64,000 bases of DNA, from assembly GCA_026874595.1 (NCBI GenBank), contig CM049313.1:30130008-30194007 (forward strand), read 5' to 3'. The stretch comes from Sipunculus nudus (taxonomy: Eukaryota > Annelida > Sipuncula > Golfingiida > Sipunculidae). A program made the translations under genes and the position numbers. Each line of letters begins with the position of its first letter. Position 1 is the first letter of the stretch. The notes below the pieces were generated by a model. That model was not told the origin of the DNA, did not search any database, and saw only the letters and a program-made list of their open reading frames with translations. Shown piece by piece: positions 1-10,479 of this stretch.

Positions 1-26
1 TCAGTCATGAGGTTATATATAAGAAT

Positions 27-738
27 GTAACATTTGTTACCAAGGTTATTCTGAAAAGGCCTTTAATGATCAAAGATTCATACAGTGCATGAGGTAGCCT
101 ACGTGGATGGCTGTCAACCCGTGAAAGAGAAACTACAATTTTCATGAAAAAATCGTGACATATTCTGACAATTCTGCCAATGTGTAACATACGTTGTTGA
201 AACATCCGTTACCAGTAACATCAAGCACGTGGTATTACTTGAACAACAATACATGCTAGACCTGTGTTTTGGCATGTCATGTGACCAGCTTACTTCCTCA
301 CGTGATTTAGACAAGTCAGTCCATTTTCAGCTGTGCAGGTTTTTTTCTCTGGGGATCATAATTCGAAGCAGTTGGAGCAGGTACGTATTCTTTGAGGTTC
401 AGTTCATTATATTTCATTCGTAGCTTATTTTCTTTCAGGATTTCTGTGAATTGGCATTTATTATCACTCGATAATTAAAAAAAATGGCGTGTAACAGTGT
501 AACTTTTACCTTTAGTAACGTATGTTTCAATCTTTTTTTAAAGTATGTGTGTTGCTTAAATCGTTTGTTCGTATTCATAACATGTTAAAACATGCTTTTT
601 ATAATATCAAATATGTATTTTCGCCCATATTCTCTGGATTTATTAATGCAATATGTGAATAAAACTAGTTTAGAAATGAGTTTAGCTGATTATAATGATT
701 GATGAAAAAAATACTTACCTTTAGTAACGTATGTTTCA
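27..738 (+). repeat. Left cluster of 15-bp subterminal motif
   Basis: Perfect copies of GTAACGTATGTTTCA lie at 515-529 and 724-738. Related copies lie at 27-40 (GTAACATTTGTTAC, itself palindromic), 184-195 (GTAACATACGTT) and 198-212 (TGAAACATCCGTTAC, one mismatch, reversed). The core is nearly palindromic (GTAAC..GTTAC). Its repetition beside a transposase gene fits a transposase-binding site, which is an inference. Confidence 0.6.
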
Positions 739-920
739 ATCTTTTTTTAAAGTATGTGTGTTGCTTATCTCGTATGTTCGTATTCATAACATGTTTAAAC
801 ATGCTTTATGTAATATCAGATATGTATTTTCGGCCAGTTTCTCCGGATTAACTAATGCAATATGTGATCAAAAAGTTTAGAAATGAATTAACTGATTATA
901 ATAATAGATGATGAAAAATA
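505..920 (+). repeat. Two-copy tandem duplication, about 209 bp
   Basis: The block starting at about 505 recurs from about 714 with small differences. Both copies start with the phrase 'acctttagtaacgtatgttt', run through 'cataacatgtt' and end near 'gctgattataat'. The duplication copies the subterminal motif, so the left flank carries it twice at a spacing of 209 bp. Confidence 0.8.
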
Positions 921-1094
921 TGTTTCATGCAAATCTTACTTGATTGAAGCCAAATGTATATATTAAAGTGGAACCAAATACTCAAAAATTACATTTTTAA
1001 CAGTTTTATTATTCATTTAAAGAGAAAAACAATGATTATTATTATATAGTGGTGACGAATATTAATGGTTTAAACAACTACTTTGAGAGTGATA

Positions 1095-1587
1095 ATGGCT
1101 CTCACCCGCGCGGAAATCCAGAAGAATTACAGAGAAAGAAAAAAAAAGAAAGAGGGTGAATCATACCTTGCCAAAGAGAGAGCCAGACAGAAACGGGATA
1201 ATGTTCCTGTCGCTCAGCTTAGCACCAGAAAACGTAAAGACAGAAATAACGCAATCAAAGCACGTGTACAGAAGCATCGGAAAAAGAAAAAGTTAGCTGC
1301 ATTGGAAACTGCATTTGAAGAGCCAGCTTGCAGTGGCAACAATAATTCAAGTGGTTATGACTCTGGTTCTTATGGACCCATTGTTGTAAAATTACCTAAT
1401 CTGCGGTGAAATGGACCAAGAAAAACGTCTGAGCAGGACCTTGGCTAAGACGCGCCAAGAGCTGAATAAGGTTAAACAAGTCAATGAAAAACTCACCAGA
1501 AAACTGAAAGGTACACAGAAGAAACTACAAAGGTTTAAACATAAACAGGTTCCTGTCACCCCACGTAGAAAAACAAGGCAGGGATAA
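1095..1587 (+). pseudogene. N-terminal part of transposase-like gene: basic and coiled-coil region (frameshifted)
   Basis: From ATG 1,095 a 104-residue ORF begins MALTRAEIQKNYRERKKKK and is packed with Arg/Lys. It ends at a TGA at 1,407-1,409. A second frame then opens at ATG 1,411 and runs 58 codons to TAA 1,585-1,587. That piece is again rich in Lys/Arg with a heptad-like Leu spacing (RTLAKTRQELNKV), so it is probably a coiled coil. Many multicopy invertebrate and fish proteins of this type start with a similar YR.R..... basic stretch (from memory). The change of frame at about 1,409 is either a mutation or a lost splice, and I cannot decide. The role is probably DNA binding or multimerisation. 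Confidence 0.5.
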
Positions 1588-2100
1588 ATAAAGATCAAGC
1601 AAAGAATATACGAAAGCAACTTCTTTTCAGCAATGTCTTGATCGCTGAGATCGGTAGAAAGGCTGGCAGAAGGCAAACGCAAAGTTGGTGTGCTGCCGTA
1701 GCTGGAAAGCTAGTTAAAAAATATCGCTGCATCAAACGATTTAGCGAGGAGGCTGAAGTGAGCCGGTATAAAATTTCAAAAGCCATCAAGCAGGGTATAG
1801 ATTTTTCTACCAAGACAGGCAGAAGGGTTGTCGCACAGCTGAAGGAAAATGTGGTAGAATTTCTAAAGCGTGAAGACAATTGCCGTATACAACCTGGTAA
1901 ACGTGATTTCATAAAAACAAACGGCGAAAAAATCCAGAAAAGGATTTTAACTGACTACTTAGGAAACCTCTTTGTAAAATATTTTTCGGAAAATCCGACA
2001 CACAAACTTTCACTTGCTACCTTCTGTAGAATGAGACCTGCGTACATTCTCACAGCAAACTTTCTCAGCAGAAATGCATGCCTTTGCACAAGACAAATCA
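1588..2100 (+). pseudogene. Middle part of transposase-like gene (helical, basic)
   Basis: This open frame reads on from the coiled-coil piece. It contains GRKAGRRQTQ, a stretch like a helix-turn-helix (VSRYKISKAIKQG), then VEFLKREDNCRIQPGKRDF and TDYLGNLFVKYFSENP. The frame runs to a stop at 2,112-2,114, but the sense sequence leaves it near 2,090-2,100. There the next ORF takes over in another frame (shared NACLC / MPLHK region). I read this as a one-base shift. No close family can be named from sequence alone. The piece sits where a DNA-binding or linker domain would be expected before the catalytic core. Confidence 0.5.
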
Positions 2101-3163
2101 GAACTTTGCCCTGAAATTGTCATCTTTTAAGGAATCAGGAATGAACATTACTCAGAACCCAGATGTATTTATACGAGAAATAATGGAGATAAATGATGAA
2201 AAGCTGCCTGAAACTGTTGCGTATTCAACCTGGAAAAGAGTTACGATGGAGGACGGCAAGAAAAAGATGAGGGTTGTTCAGGAAGAGATCAGCAAAGATC
2301 AATTCCTTTCTGCTTGGAAGAAAGAGCTTTCAGAATTCAAGGAACATGCTGAAAGAGTAGCATTACAGCATCAACAAATAAAGACCCTAAAACAAAACCT
2401 TCCTCCTGGAGAAATAATAGTGCAGATGGACTTTGCGGAAAATTATTCGTGCAAGAGTAGCAACGAAGTACAGAGTGCTTACTGGAACCAGTCTATAGTA
2501 ACCCTGCACCCCAATGTAGTGTACTACAGACGAGAAGAAAATGGAGAGTTGGAGCACAAGAGTTATGTAGCTGTATCTGATGAACTGTCACATTCATCTG
2601 CAACAGTCTTAGCCATCCTCGACAGCTTCTACAAGAAACTCACCTTACCTGGTTGTGAGGAGGTACGATATGTGCATTACTGGACAGATAGTCCGACCAG
2701 TCAGTACCGGAATCGCTATATCTTCCACGTTATACAGAGCCATAAGACCATCTATGGAAATCCAGCTACCTGGAACTATTTTGAGGCCGGGCATGGAAAA
2801 GGGCCGTGTGACGGTCTGGGTGGGACAACTAAAAGACTAGCGGACCAAGCAATTGCGTGTGGTAAGGCAATCATACAAGATGCTAGGGACTTCTTTGAAT
2901 GGGCAGATTCTCACTCTAGCATGAAGGAACTGACCTTTTTCTGGGTTGCAAAGAATGATTGCGAGTCAAGAGCAACAAACCTTCAGGCAGTCGAGATCAA
3001 AGGTGCCATGAAACTGTATTCAGTAACGATGAGCCAAGGCCAAAAGCTACTTGTGAAAGATACATCATGTTACTGTGAAATTTGCATCACAGAAAATAAA
3101 TGTAGCTCATGGAGAGAGGAAGCAATGCAAAGCCAGAAGAAAAACAAAGCAAATATGAGATGA
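2078..3163 (+). pseudogene. DDE-like transposase core (361-codon ORF)
   Basis: This is the longest open piece of the element. Residues 117-123 read MDFAENY with Asp118, residues 202-212 read WTDSPTSQYRN with Asp204, and residues 235-246 read FEAGHGKGPCDG with Glu236 and Asp245. Three conserved acidic sites in this order and spacing resemble a DDE/D nuclease of the RNase H fold. I know this motif set from many uncharacterised multicopy animal proteins, but I cannot assign it to a named superfamily. A Cys pair near the end (CYCEICITENKC) could bind zinc. The ORF stops at 3,161-3,163, just before an SH3-like tail in another frame. The catalytic residues look intact although the gene is broken elsewhere. 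Confidence 0.6.
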
Positions 3164-3169
3164 GAAGAA

Positions 3170-3460
3170 ACATGTTCATCATATGAGATTGGTAATTTGG
3201 TCGCCGCAATCTATGAAGGAATGTGGTACATCGGCCAGATCCAACAGAATGATCCAGATGACGGCGATTATGAAGTGTCTTTTATGGAGGAACGTAAAGG
3301 TCTCTTTCGGTGGCCAAGACCCAGTGATGTTATTTGGCGAAAGAAAGAAGACATTCTCAGTAAAATAGAACTTGTGCCCTCAGGCAAGTCCCAAAGAATG
3401 TACAAACTCGAAGGACCAGTTCATGACAGAATAGAGAGCATCTTTTCAAAATATACTTAG
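3170..3460 (+). pseudogene. SH3/Tudor-like C-terminal domain of the transposase (shifted frame)
   Basis: About 90 residues in a frame different from the core. They read NLVAAIYEGMWYIGQI, then GDYEVSFMEE, then FRWPRPSDVIW and ILSKI, and stop at 3,458-3,460. The pattern of an aromatic WYIG strand, a V.F strand and a WP..D.I motif is typical of small SH3/Tudor-type barrels. The join to the core lies between about 3,150 and 3,180, where one base change would restore the frame, so this is probably the true C-terminus. A role in protein or chromatin binding is an inference. Confidence 0.5.
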
Positions 3461-3464
3461 ACAC

Positions 3465-3678
3465 TGAAACATACGTTGCCTATAAATTGGCAACATTATT
3501 ACAGGTCTAGACTATGTACATTTTATTCCATATTTTTTTTATTTGCTTTTTTAACCTTATCAGAATCAAGCTGCTCTAGATAAGACATATGCAGTTTGTA
3601 TTTGTATTTAGATTTGCAAGATTGTCTCTTGATGTCACGTATGTTACTACAATATTATAATATAGGTTAAGTCATATG

Positions 3679-3766
<88 letters not shown>

Positions 3767-4613
3767 TGTACCTGCATTTCTCCAAATTATATGAGTAAAA
3801 TTCAGCATATTTGTCAATTTTGAGGGATAAGCAATAGAAAAGATGAATCTATATACAAGTAACATTCGTTACTGTTACTATATGTATAATGACAGCACAT
3901 GTACAACTTTTATCTCTTTATTTAATGAAGAAGAAGTTATATTTTCAAACAAACAATGAAAGTTAAAATGGCAACACATTTTAATATGAGTTCACTATAC
4001 TTATATATGTCTATCTTTACAGTATCAGGGCACAGGTATTTCTAATTTTGTGAAAATGATACGAGTACTTAGCTAAAATAATGATTAAGTAATCTTACTA
4101 GCATTATTCATAAAACTGAAGAGAAATTTTATCATTTTAAACCATTATATCCGTTCTTGTAATTATATAGAGCAATTTACAACAAAAATATAAATTTTGT
4201 TTAAAATTATTGCAAAGATGAAACATACGTTACAAGTTGTAACTGTATAAAAAGCTGATGAGCTGTCTCTAAGGTTTCTGTATACTATCCATATACTGCC
4301 TGCTTCGTAAGCTAGAGAAAAATATAGCATTGGCAAGCATGTCCCTGTTTTTGTATGATTACCTTGTTAAAAGTGCACTTAAATGACAGGACAGGTAATT
4401 TTTAATGCTTTAGCCTTGTTTCATTGCAGTTAGAATTACCATACTTTCAAGTTTGTTCAAAATAAACGTTAAAGACTGAAGCGTTTGTGTTGTGCTCTTT
4501 TATTACTGGAAAATAAATATGCATTTAGACATGACACCTTTAACTTATAATATTAAAATATAGTTTAGTATTTACGCTGAATATTAAACAGGAACTGATT
4601 TCACGTATGTTAC
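3465..4613 (-). repeat. Right cluster of the 15-bp subterminal motif (inverted)
   Basis: TGAAACATACGTTAC at 4,219-4,233 is a perfect reverse complement of the left-flank motif. Close relatives lie at 3,465-3,479 (one mismatch), 3,635-3,647 and 4,601-4,613 (both TCACGTATGTTAC), and 3,859-3,872 (GTAACATTCGTTAC). The left set is mainly forward and the right set mainly reverse, as expected for ends recognised by one transposase. Confidence 0.6.
3678..3765. repeat. (AT)n/(GT)n microsatellite
   Basis: A long run of alternating AT broken by a short GTGTGTGT segment at 3,711-3,721. It lies inside the 3' flank of the transposon. Confidence 0.95.
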
Positions 4614-5032
4614 AAGCACATTAAAATGTATTTTGTCGCAATTTCTTAATCCACCTGTAAAATCAAGGTTTTTTCGTTTGATGTTGAAACTATATCAGAT
4701 TTTTATGGCCAGAACCATTTTCTGTTTAGTATATCACGTAAATTCTGTGTCCGTTCAATTTCATTTTTCGAAATGTTACACTCCTATTTGCTCAATTTTA
4801 TTGAGAATGGGTGGGCTGCCGTCAGCCACGATCCTGACCAGCAGCAAGCTTCCGGTCAAAAAAATTCCTCACTGCGTCCTTCATGTCTGTACACAATCGC
4901 AGCCACTCTATATGCTTTTTTATTAAAAAAAACTTAGTGTTACTGGTTCCCCGTTTACGAGGAAACTGGCCTGGGAAACCAGCAAATAAGCCGATAGTCT
5001 CTTGCAGTGACACACGGTGGCGCTAGGCCGCC

Positions 5033-5061
5033 CTTATTGACACACGGGGTGTGTCAATAAG
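5033..5061. repeat. Perfect 13-bp palindrome with GGG loop
   Basis: Arms CTTATTGACACAC and GTGTGTCAATAAG are separated by GGG. The same arm sequence is the terminal repeat of the surrounding element, so this looks like two element ends set head to head. Confidence 0.9.
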
Positions 5062-5537
5062 ATCCAGCTTATTGACACACGGTTGAACTGCGCATGCGTT
5101 TAATCTGTCACACTCCCGCTTGATGGCAGGGCGTTCACCGTGTGTCACTAACACCCCTGTCGTGATACTCGATACCGTGTGTCATGAACGCAAGTTGATC
5201 TTAACGTTAATTACCGCGCATAAGAAATGGTGGGTTTGGACTAATCAGGTGTTACCATGCGAGTCCTTTGATCTCTGACACTGGCGGCTGGGGTTAGGTT
5301 GTGCAAAAAAAATAAATAAAGGCGGTGTAATGCAATTAAACTAGAAAAAAATGTTTAGGCCTAATACGTAAAAGTAAAGTTTTTTCATACTCAAGGTATA
5401 TTATTTATTTAAATCTATTTTATAGGGCGGAGTACCACTAATTTCGGGGATGAAAATTACATATTGGATGAAAATTATTTATCTCATTTCAAAATTTTAA
5501 TTATATTTAACAATAATAAAATAAGATATAATTTAGT

Positions 5538-5539
5538 TA

Positions 5540-5604
<65 letters not shown>
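5538..5604. repeat. (AT)n microsatellite
   Basis: Uninterrupted AT alternation apart from one 'atac' break. Similar tracts lie at 6,509-6,556 and 6,661-6,716, all inside the 5.0-8.9 kb element. Confidence 0.95.
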
Positions 5605-5606
<2 letters not shown>

Positions 5607-6189
5607 TATTCTATTTGATAATTTTTTTTTAACTAGAGAATAATCAACAAATATAATGGGAACAAATTAACATTATTGAAATAAATACAAGATATAGTAA
5701 GTTAATCACAGTGTCTTGTGACTAAATATACAATCTATAAAAGCACATAATGTCATTCGATACTGAATAATTAAAGTATAGAGATTAACCTGGAGCATTG
5801 GATACTTTATTAGCGGTTTACTACTTGTACTATAATATAGACCGTGATTACTAGGAATATGGTCACATTATTCTGTATGAAATGTACGCTTTTCCAGATT
5901 TTCAGGATGTAAAATGTACTTGTTCACAATCAGAGGAACAACCCGAAAACGTTCTGACATAACGATTTAAACATGGTTTGGAGAGAGTACAAGCAGAAAT
6001 CGCTCTGTAGGTTTTGGAAAAGTAATGGTCCTTAAATAACTATATAGAGACTGAATGTGCGTGACCATTTTTCCGACTAAGGGGGAAATTTTCTAAGTTA
6101 CTATGAGCCATATGGAATGGTCATACCTTCGTCAACAACTCATCATATTGTCCTGATCGATTATAGAAAGTCGTACTCCAAAAAACTTA

Positions 6190-6504
6190 ATCTTATATAG
6201 CCAAAGATCAGAGTGGATTTCGGAAAGGACGCTCCTGTATCGATCATATTTTTGTTGTTACTTCATTATTAAGCAATCGTTTGCCTCAAGAAAGAGAAAT
6301 ACGTCGCCCTGGTGAGTTGGCCCGGAAAAAGCTTTTGATTCGGTAAATATAGGAAACTACTTTTTGCTGGGCAGTTTGGAGTAAAAACTGATTCCAAAAT
6401 CTATAATGCCATAAAAAAGTTTATATAGTAGTTATTCAGCTAAGCTATGATCAAATAATAATTTTTTTCACAAATTGGTTTGGAATACCATGCGGGGTAC
6501 AAGC

Positions 6505-6559
<55 letters not shown>

Positions 6560-6658
6560 TATAATCCACCAACCACGTTTGCTATTTATTTCTTTTTATA
6601 AAAGTATTAAATATTAACGGCTTAGCAGAAAAAATATTAAGGCCGTATAAATAAATAA

Positions 6659-6720
<62 letters not shown>

Positions 6721-7700
6721 TTTGTATAGGAAACGGAAGCGACAATATATCTTCGTTTCTATATAGACGACATTCTATTAATGACGAACACAGAGGCGGA
6801 ATTGCAAAATTTACTTTTTACTATCGAGTGTTGTGTAATTCCTGGCAGCTTTAAAAGTGAACACAGTGAAGTGGTATGCATTTAAAGGGTAACAGGATGA
6901 CACTTACAAACTTGAAATATTATCATTATGGTACCGAACTGTGAGCGGTCATAAGTGCCTCGGTTTTTACCTACGTTCACGAACACCTAATCTCTGATAA
7001 AAGTTCTGATTTCCCATGCAGAGGATGCTGGATTATTAGCTTTTGGTTCAATATTGGACAAGTTTAGAATAATAAGAATATATGACCCCTTTACAAAATT
7101 ATATACTCTGGGGGTAGTAGATTATGCGTCTGAGATATGGGGATATGCCAAAACCCTGTGTGTTAAATTGCATTTTTTTTAGCTTTCACAGGTATTTTCC
7201 TTTGAAATTCCTGCTCTAAACGGGACATTTGTTAGATATAGTTAACATGTTTGGTTAGTATCATTTCATTGATATGTTACGGTTTGGAATCACTTAAGTT
7301 TTTTCCAGTTTTTCCACTTACGACAAAGAAGAATACGTTAAGAAGTTTATGACCCGATAGCAAAGATATACTTGCTCGGATTTGGTGTTGGATACTTGCG
7401 CTGAGAAGAGAAACTGACAGATTTCAGACACAATGGATGACACCAAAAATTAAATACATAAATAAATATATAGGAACCTAAAAACTTATAAAAAAGGGTG
7501 TTCCATTACTAAAAATGTCGATGAAGAGACAAAGGAGTTTTGATTGTTCTGCCTATTATGAACCTCTATCCTTTTCTTTTTGATTAAACATCTTACACTA
7601 TTACGCATGCAGTTTCCTGATCTTGATAAAACAGTTCAATTGGTTTATTTAATGAATTGTGACCATAAGGTTTTGGTAGAATACTTGGTCCGCTGTTGGA
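6190..7700 (+). pseudogene. Degenerate LINE reverse transcriptase
   Basis: With several frame changes the plus strand still shows LINE polymerase landmarks. These are QSGFRKGRSCIDHIF at about 6,209, EKAFDSV at about 6,326, KIYNAIKK and YSAKL at about 6,400-6,450, an IDDILLM box in place of (Y)ADD at about 6,757, a T.AELQNLL segment, and VDYASEIWGY at about 7,119. This order is that of non-LTR retrotransposon RT followed by the thumb and connector. Stops, indels and two AT microsatellites show it is long dead. The clade (L1-like or RTE/CR1-like) cannot be fixed by eye. Confidence 0.75.
6509..6716. repeat. Two (AT)n microsatellites inside the LINE relic
   Basis: AT runs at 6,509-6,556 and 6,661-6,716, the second preceded by (AAAT)n. 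They interrupt the LINE frame between the palm and the ADD-like box. Confidence 0.9.
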
Positions 7701-8744
7701 ACAAGTGAAAATATTTACTTTAACGCTCTTATAGAAAAAAAAACCGGCACACTATAATGATTTACTGCATTTACATTTGAGGTGATATTAAAGCCGAAAG
7801 GGAACTGGATGATTTACTGATGTATCTGAAAAAAAGTTTATATCATGTATGTTACATATCATTGTAATTAAAAATAAAATATTTATGAAAGCTGCAAAGA
7901 AAGTCCAAACAATCAATCATTCTATAAAATATACACAATATATACAATATCAACATGTTCAGATATGGAAACAAACATGCATACGCATTTAATAATATAC
8001 AAAATATACATAAATATACAAGATTTCTTGGAATATTAAAAAATAACAACTTTTCCAAAAATTTCTCCACAGTCTTCTTCAGTATTATCCTTCTGGATCT
8101 CTGGAGGGGTTTCAAAATTGCCTGCCCTGCCAAGGGCCCTGGATAAGGTAAATGTGCATTTTAGAGAAATGTTTAAAGGCTTATTTTATAATCCAAAATT
8201 TTTTATTATACTGTTATAAGGAAAAATGTATACCTATATTAGAATAACTAAAATATTTGATATGTGTTGACCTTGTCTCGTACCAAGACGATTTATTCCG
8301 ATTCGCTCTGCTGCTCTCTGATCATATCACAGTTGTGGATTAACTGGATTCCGAAACAAGTATTGACCAAAAGTGCTCAAATATAAACTTATGCAATGCA
8401 ACGTTTTCTTGGCGACGTCATCTACGTCATGCATAACGACTAACGTTATGGTGGAAGATAAAAATTTGAGCAGATAAATTCGACTTAGGAGATAGAATTA
8501 CTCCAAACAACAACACCTTTCATTATATATTTTTTTCAAATAAGTATTCAAAATAAAATACACAGTTGCCCTGAATAATCCCTGTTACAAAAAGGCAAAA
8601 GAAACGACTTCGCAATGGTTAATACACCACATTTCATGACGCCGAATTTTCCTGGTTTCCTTTGAAGTTACTTGGCCCTTTGATCTGGGATACCAGTGAT
8701 TAACGGTGCATCAGCTTAATTGCGGTACGCTTGACTGACCACTG

Positions 8745-8889
8745 CTGACACACGGTGACCGCCGTGCGCAGATCCTTTCCTGACACAAGGTAACCGAGAC
8801 TTCCAAATCTCAGTACCCGAGACTGCAAAACACGGTAACCGAGACTTACAACGGGGATAGCCGAGACTTTCGGACCGTGTGTCAATAAG
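8745..8889. repeat. Right-end subterminal repeat cluster (ACACGGT / CCGAGACT)
   Basis: Within 145 bp the phrase 'acacggt' or 'acaaggt' followed by 'aaccgagactt' occurs about three times, and CGAGACT occurs four times (near 8,797, 8,818, 8,840 and 8,862). The cluster leads into the terminal CCGTGTGTCAATAAG. Confidence 0.7.
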
Positions 8890-10067
8890 CACTCCGGTGG
8901 CGCTAAGCTAGCCACAATTCGGATCTACTCGGGGAAAATTCCGGGAACATTTCAGATAAAAAATGGCTACCAAGTCGGCCAATCAGAAAAATGATCTTTT
9001 ATGGCCGGCTGTTATCAGCCAATCATAGCTAAGCATAGCGGTTACTGCAGCGTGGGCTACACGTCTACATTGTGATCCGATTGGTCCGCTGTATACGGAT
9101 ATTGGTAATACAGTTTCGCGGGAAACTACATCGTATCCACGCTGTGTTCAGTTGTAAAGCCCCGCGTACCTCGTGTTTAACATATATAGTATATAAATAA
9201 ATACCGGGAACACCATTAATATATCTATTATCAGGTCTATCATTGTCCAAATTAGGCCTGCTATTAAATTATGACCTGGTAAAAAAATTCCCATTTCCCA
9301 ACCCCGTACGTCCGTGTAGAGCCATTTCACCCACCATCGTCATGATAGTTTTGAGGGCTGGCCAAAGATGACTCGGGATGTCAAGTTCAAATTTGACAGG
9401 CAGCAGTTGCTTGTCATTTCCAAAAATGAAATTAGAGGCCTGGAGTGTAGCGAAGCCGCTGCTAATGGAGCATAGCCAATTCCTAGCTAAAACATGATCC
9501 GACCAAGGAGTTTACAGGGATGGAGTATCAAGTGAGAGTCTGGCCGTGTCGGATGTTGCTGACGGGGGTCATAAAACTCGCTGCTCAATGACACACAGAG
9601 ATGCCGCTGATAAGCCCGGCGCTAATTGATTCAGCGCGAGAGACCACCCTTCGGCGTGACTTCGGAACAGCTCGTTAGTTCCCGGAGACCACCAATGTGA
9701 ACTAACGCGAAATTTATCTCCGGTAGTACTTAATATAAATATTTAAACAATCATAAGTTTGAACACCATATTTCCATATGTGTCGGAAACGTGTGTGAAG
9801 GTTTCGTTGCTAATGACGCCTGAGCTATAGCTTGGCTGCGGTACATATGGGCGATAATACGAGAACAACGCCGTCAGTGACAGAGCGGACAATGGCTCGC
9901 TGTTAACCATCAAAATGAAAGTCATCCGAGCATAAGCTAAAAACATTTTTTTTATCGTCGTAATACTATAATACATGGCCAATTATTAATATAAGTCAGA
10001 AGTGTGGGAACTGATGGAATTTTTTATAATTCCGAAGTTATTCAGGGAAAGTAAGGTTTACACTTAC

Positions 10068-10214
10068 CAGTCGTCCGTCATGAATCACGGCATAAGTTGA
10101 TGTAGAGTGTCCGCATCTATCCAAAAATTGGTCAAGTGATTCCTCAATACGAGACCTCTCTAGATATATTTGTTGCGCATAATTCTTGACAAAACAAACC
10201 ATTTGCGCATTCAT
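10068..10214 (-). CDS. First coding exon (49 codons) of an unrecognised gene
   Basis: On the minus strand an ATG at 10,214 opens 49 codons starting MNAQMVCFVKNYAQQIYLER and ending TYAVIHDGRL, followed directly by a consensus donor GTAAGTG (10,067-10,061). The intron starts in phase 0. The exon lies in the only CpG-richer part of the window, which fits a gene start. An upstream in-frame TTG was not chosen because ATG is available. The predicted peptide is mainly helical and charged, with no signal peptide or membrane segment. I do not recognise the family. The next exon would lie below 10,061, and I found no certain candidate. Codon use and the clean splice donor argue for a real exon rather than chance. 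Confidence 0.5.
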
Positions 10215-10470
10215 AATTCCGGTCAATGTTATTCCAGTGATTTACTGCTCAGTTACTGGATATATCGCTCTCCGCTTCAGCGAGCTACAGCGGACCGCAG
10301 AAGTAACATCTAGCAGGCTCGCTTTATCAAAGGCCGTGCCGCCGCTGCGCCTGACACCGCGGAACAATAGGCGTACAATAGAGTTAATGGGCTTATCATG
10401 TCTTAATTGCAATTAGCGCACGACTGACACTCGCGACCTGGCAGGGCTTCTGACAGTTGTTACTCCAGTC
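10215..10470 (-). promoter_or_regulatory. CpG-richer upstream segment, possible promoter/5' UTR
   Basis: Directly upstream of the minus-strand exon the base composition shifts to many CG dinucleotides (for example 'cgccgctgcgcctgacaccgcgg' around 10,340), unlike the AT-rich surroundings. I see no clear TATA box or other start signal, so the call rests on position and composition only. Confidence 0.25.
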
Positions 10471-10479
10471 CTGTAAACT

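Larger units (their letters stand above)
1..4640 (+). mobile_element. Decayed DNA transposon with DDE-like transposase and inverted subterminal motifs
   Basis: A broken transposase-like gene (1,095-3,460) is flanked on both sides by copies of a 15-bp motif. The motif is in one orientation on the left (515-529, 724-738) and in the opposite orientation on the right (465-offset copy at 3,465-3,479 and a perfect copy at 4,219-4,233). This symmetry suggests transposase-binding sites near the ends of an element. I could not find terminal inverted repeats or a target duplication. The left end may lie before position 1, and the right end is placed just after the last motif (4,601-4,613). The outer limits are therefore estimates. 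The element is dead here because the reading frame is shifted several times. Confidence 0.6.
5033..8889. mobile_element. 3.8 kb element bounded by a 15-bp inverted repeat, invaded by a LINE
   Basis: CTTATTGACACACGG at 5,068-5,082 (and again at 5,033-5,047) is matched by its exact reverse complement at 8,875-8,889. Near both ends the core TGACACACGGT recurs: 5,138 and 5,178 reversed on the left; 8,748, 8,779 and 8,828 on the right. This subterminal clustering suggests a DNA transposon or helentron-type unit. Outside each end stands GGTGGCGCTA (5,017-5,026 and 8,896-8,905) in the same orientation, a possible remnant of a shared flank. No transposase is visible, and the interior is AT microsatellites and a dead LINE. 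Confidence 0.5.

Noticed and set aside
3647-3865. ORF of alternating Ile/Tyr
   Set aside because: Produced by the (AT)n tract.
4633-5013. 97-codon ORF and its minus-strand shadow
   Set aside because: No domain, codon pattern or splice context. It lies between two transposons.
7852-8146. Overlapping ORFs on both strands (93 and 63 codons)
   Set aside because: Low-complexity A+T-rich sequence with no splice sites or family motifs.
9743-9982. 79-codon minus ORF as the next exon after 10,068
   Set aside because: No clear acceptor in phase 0 in front of it and no conserved-looking sequence.
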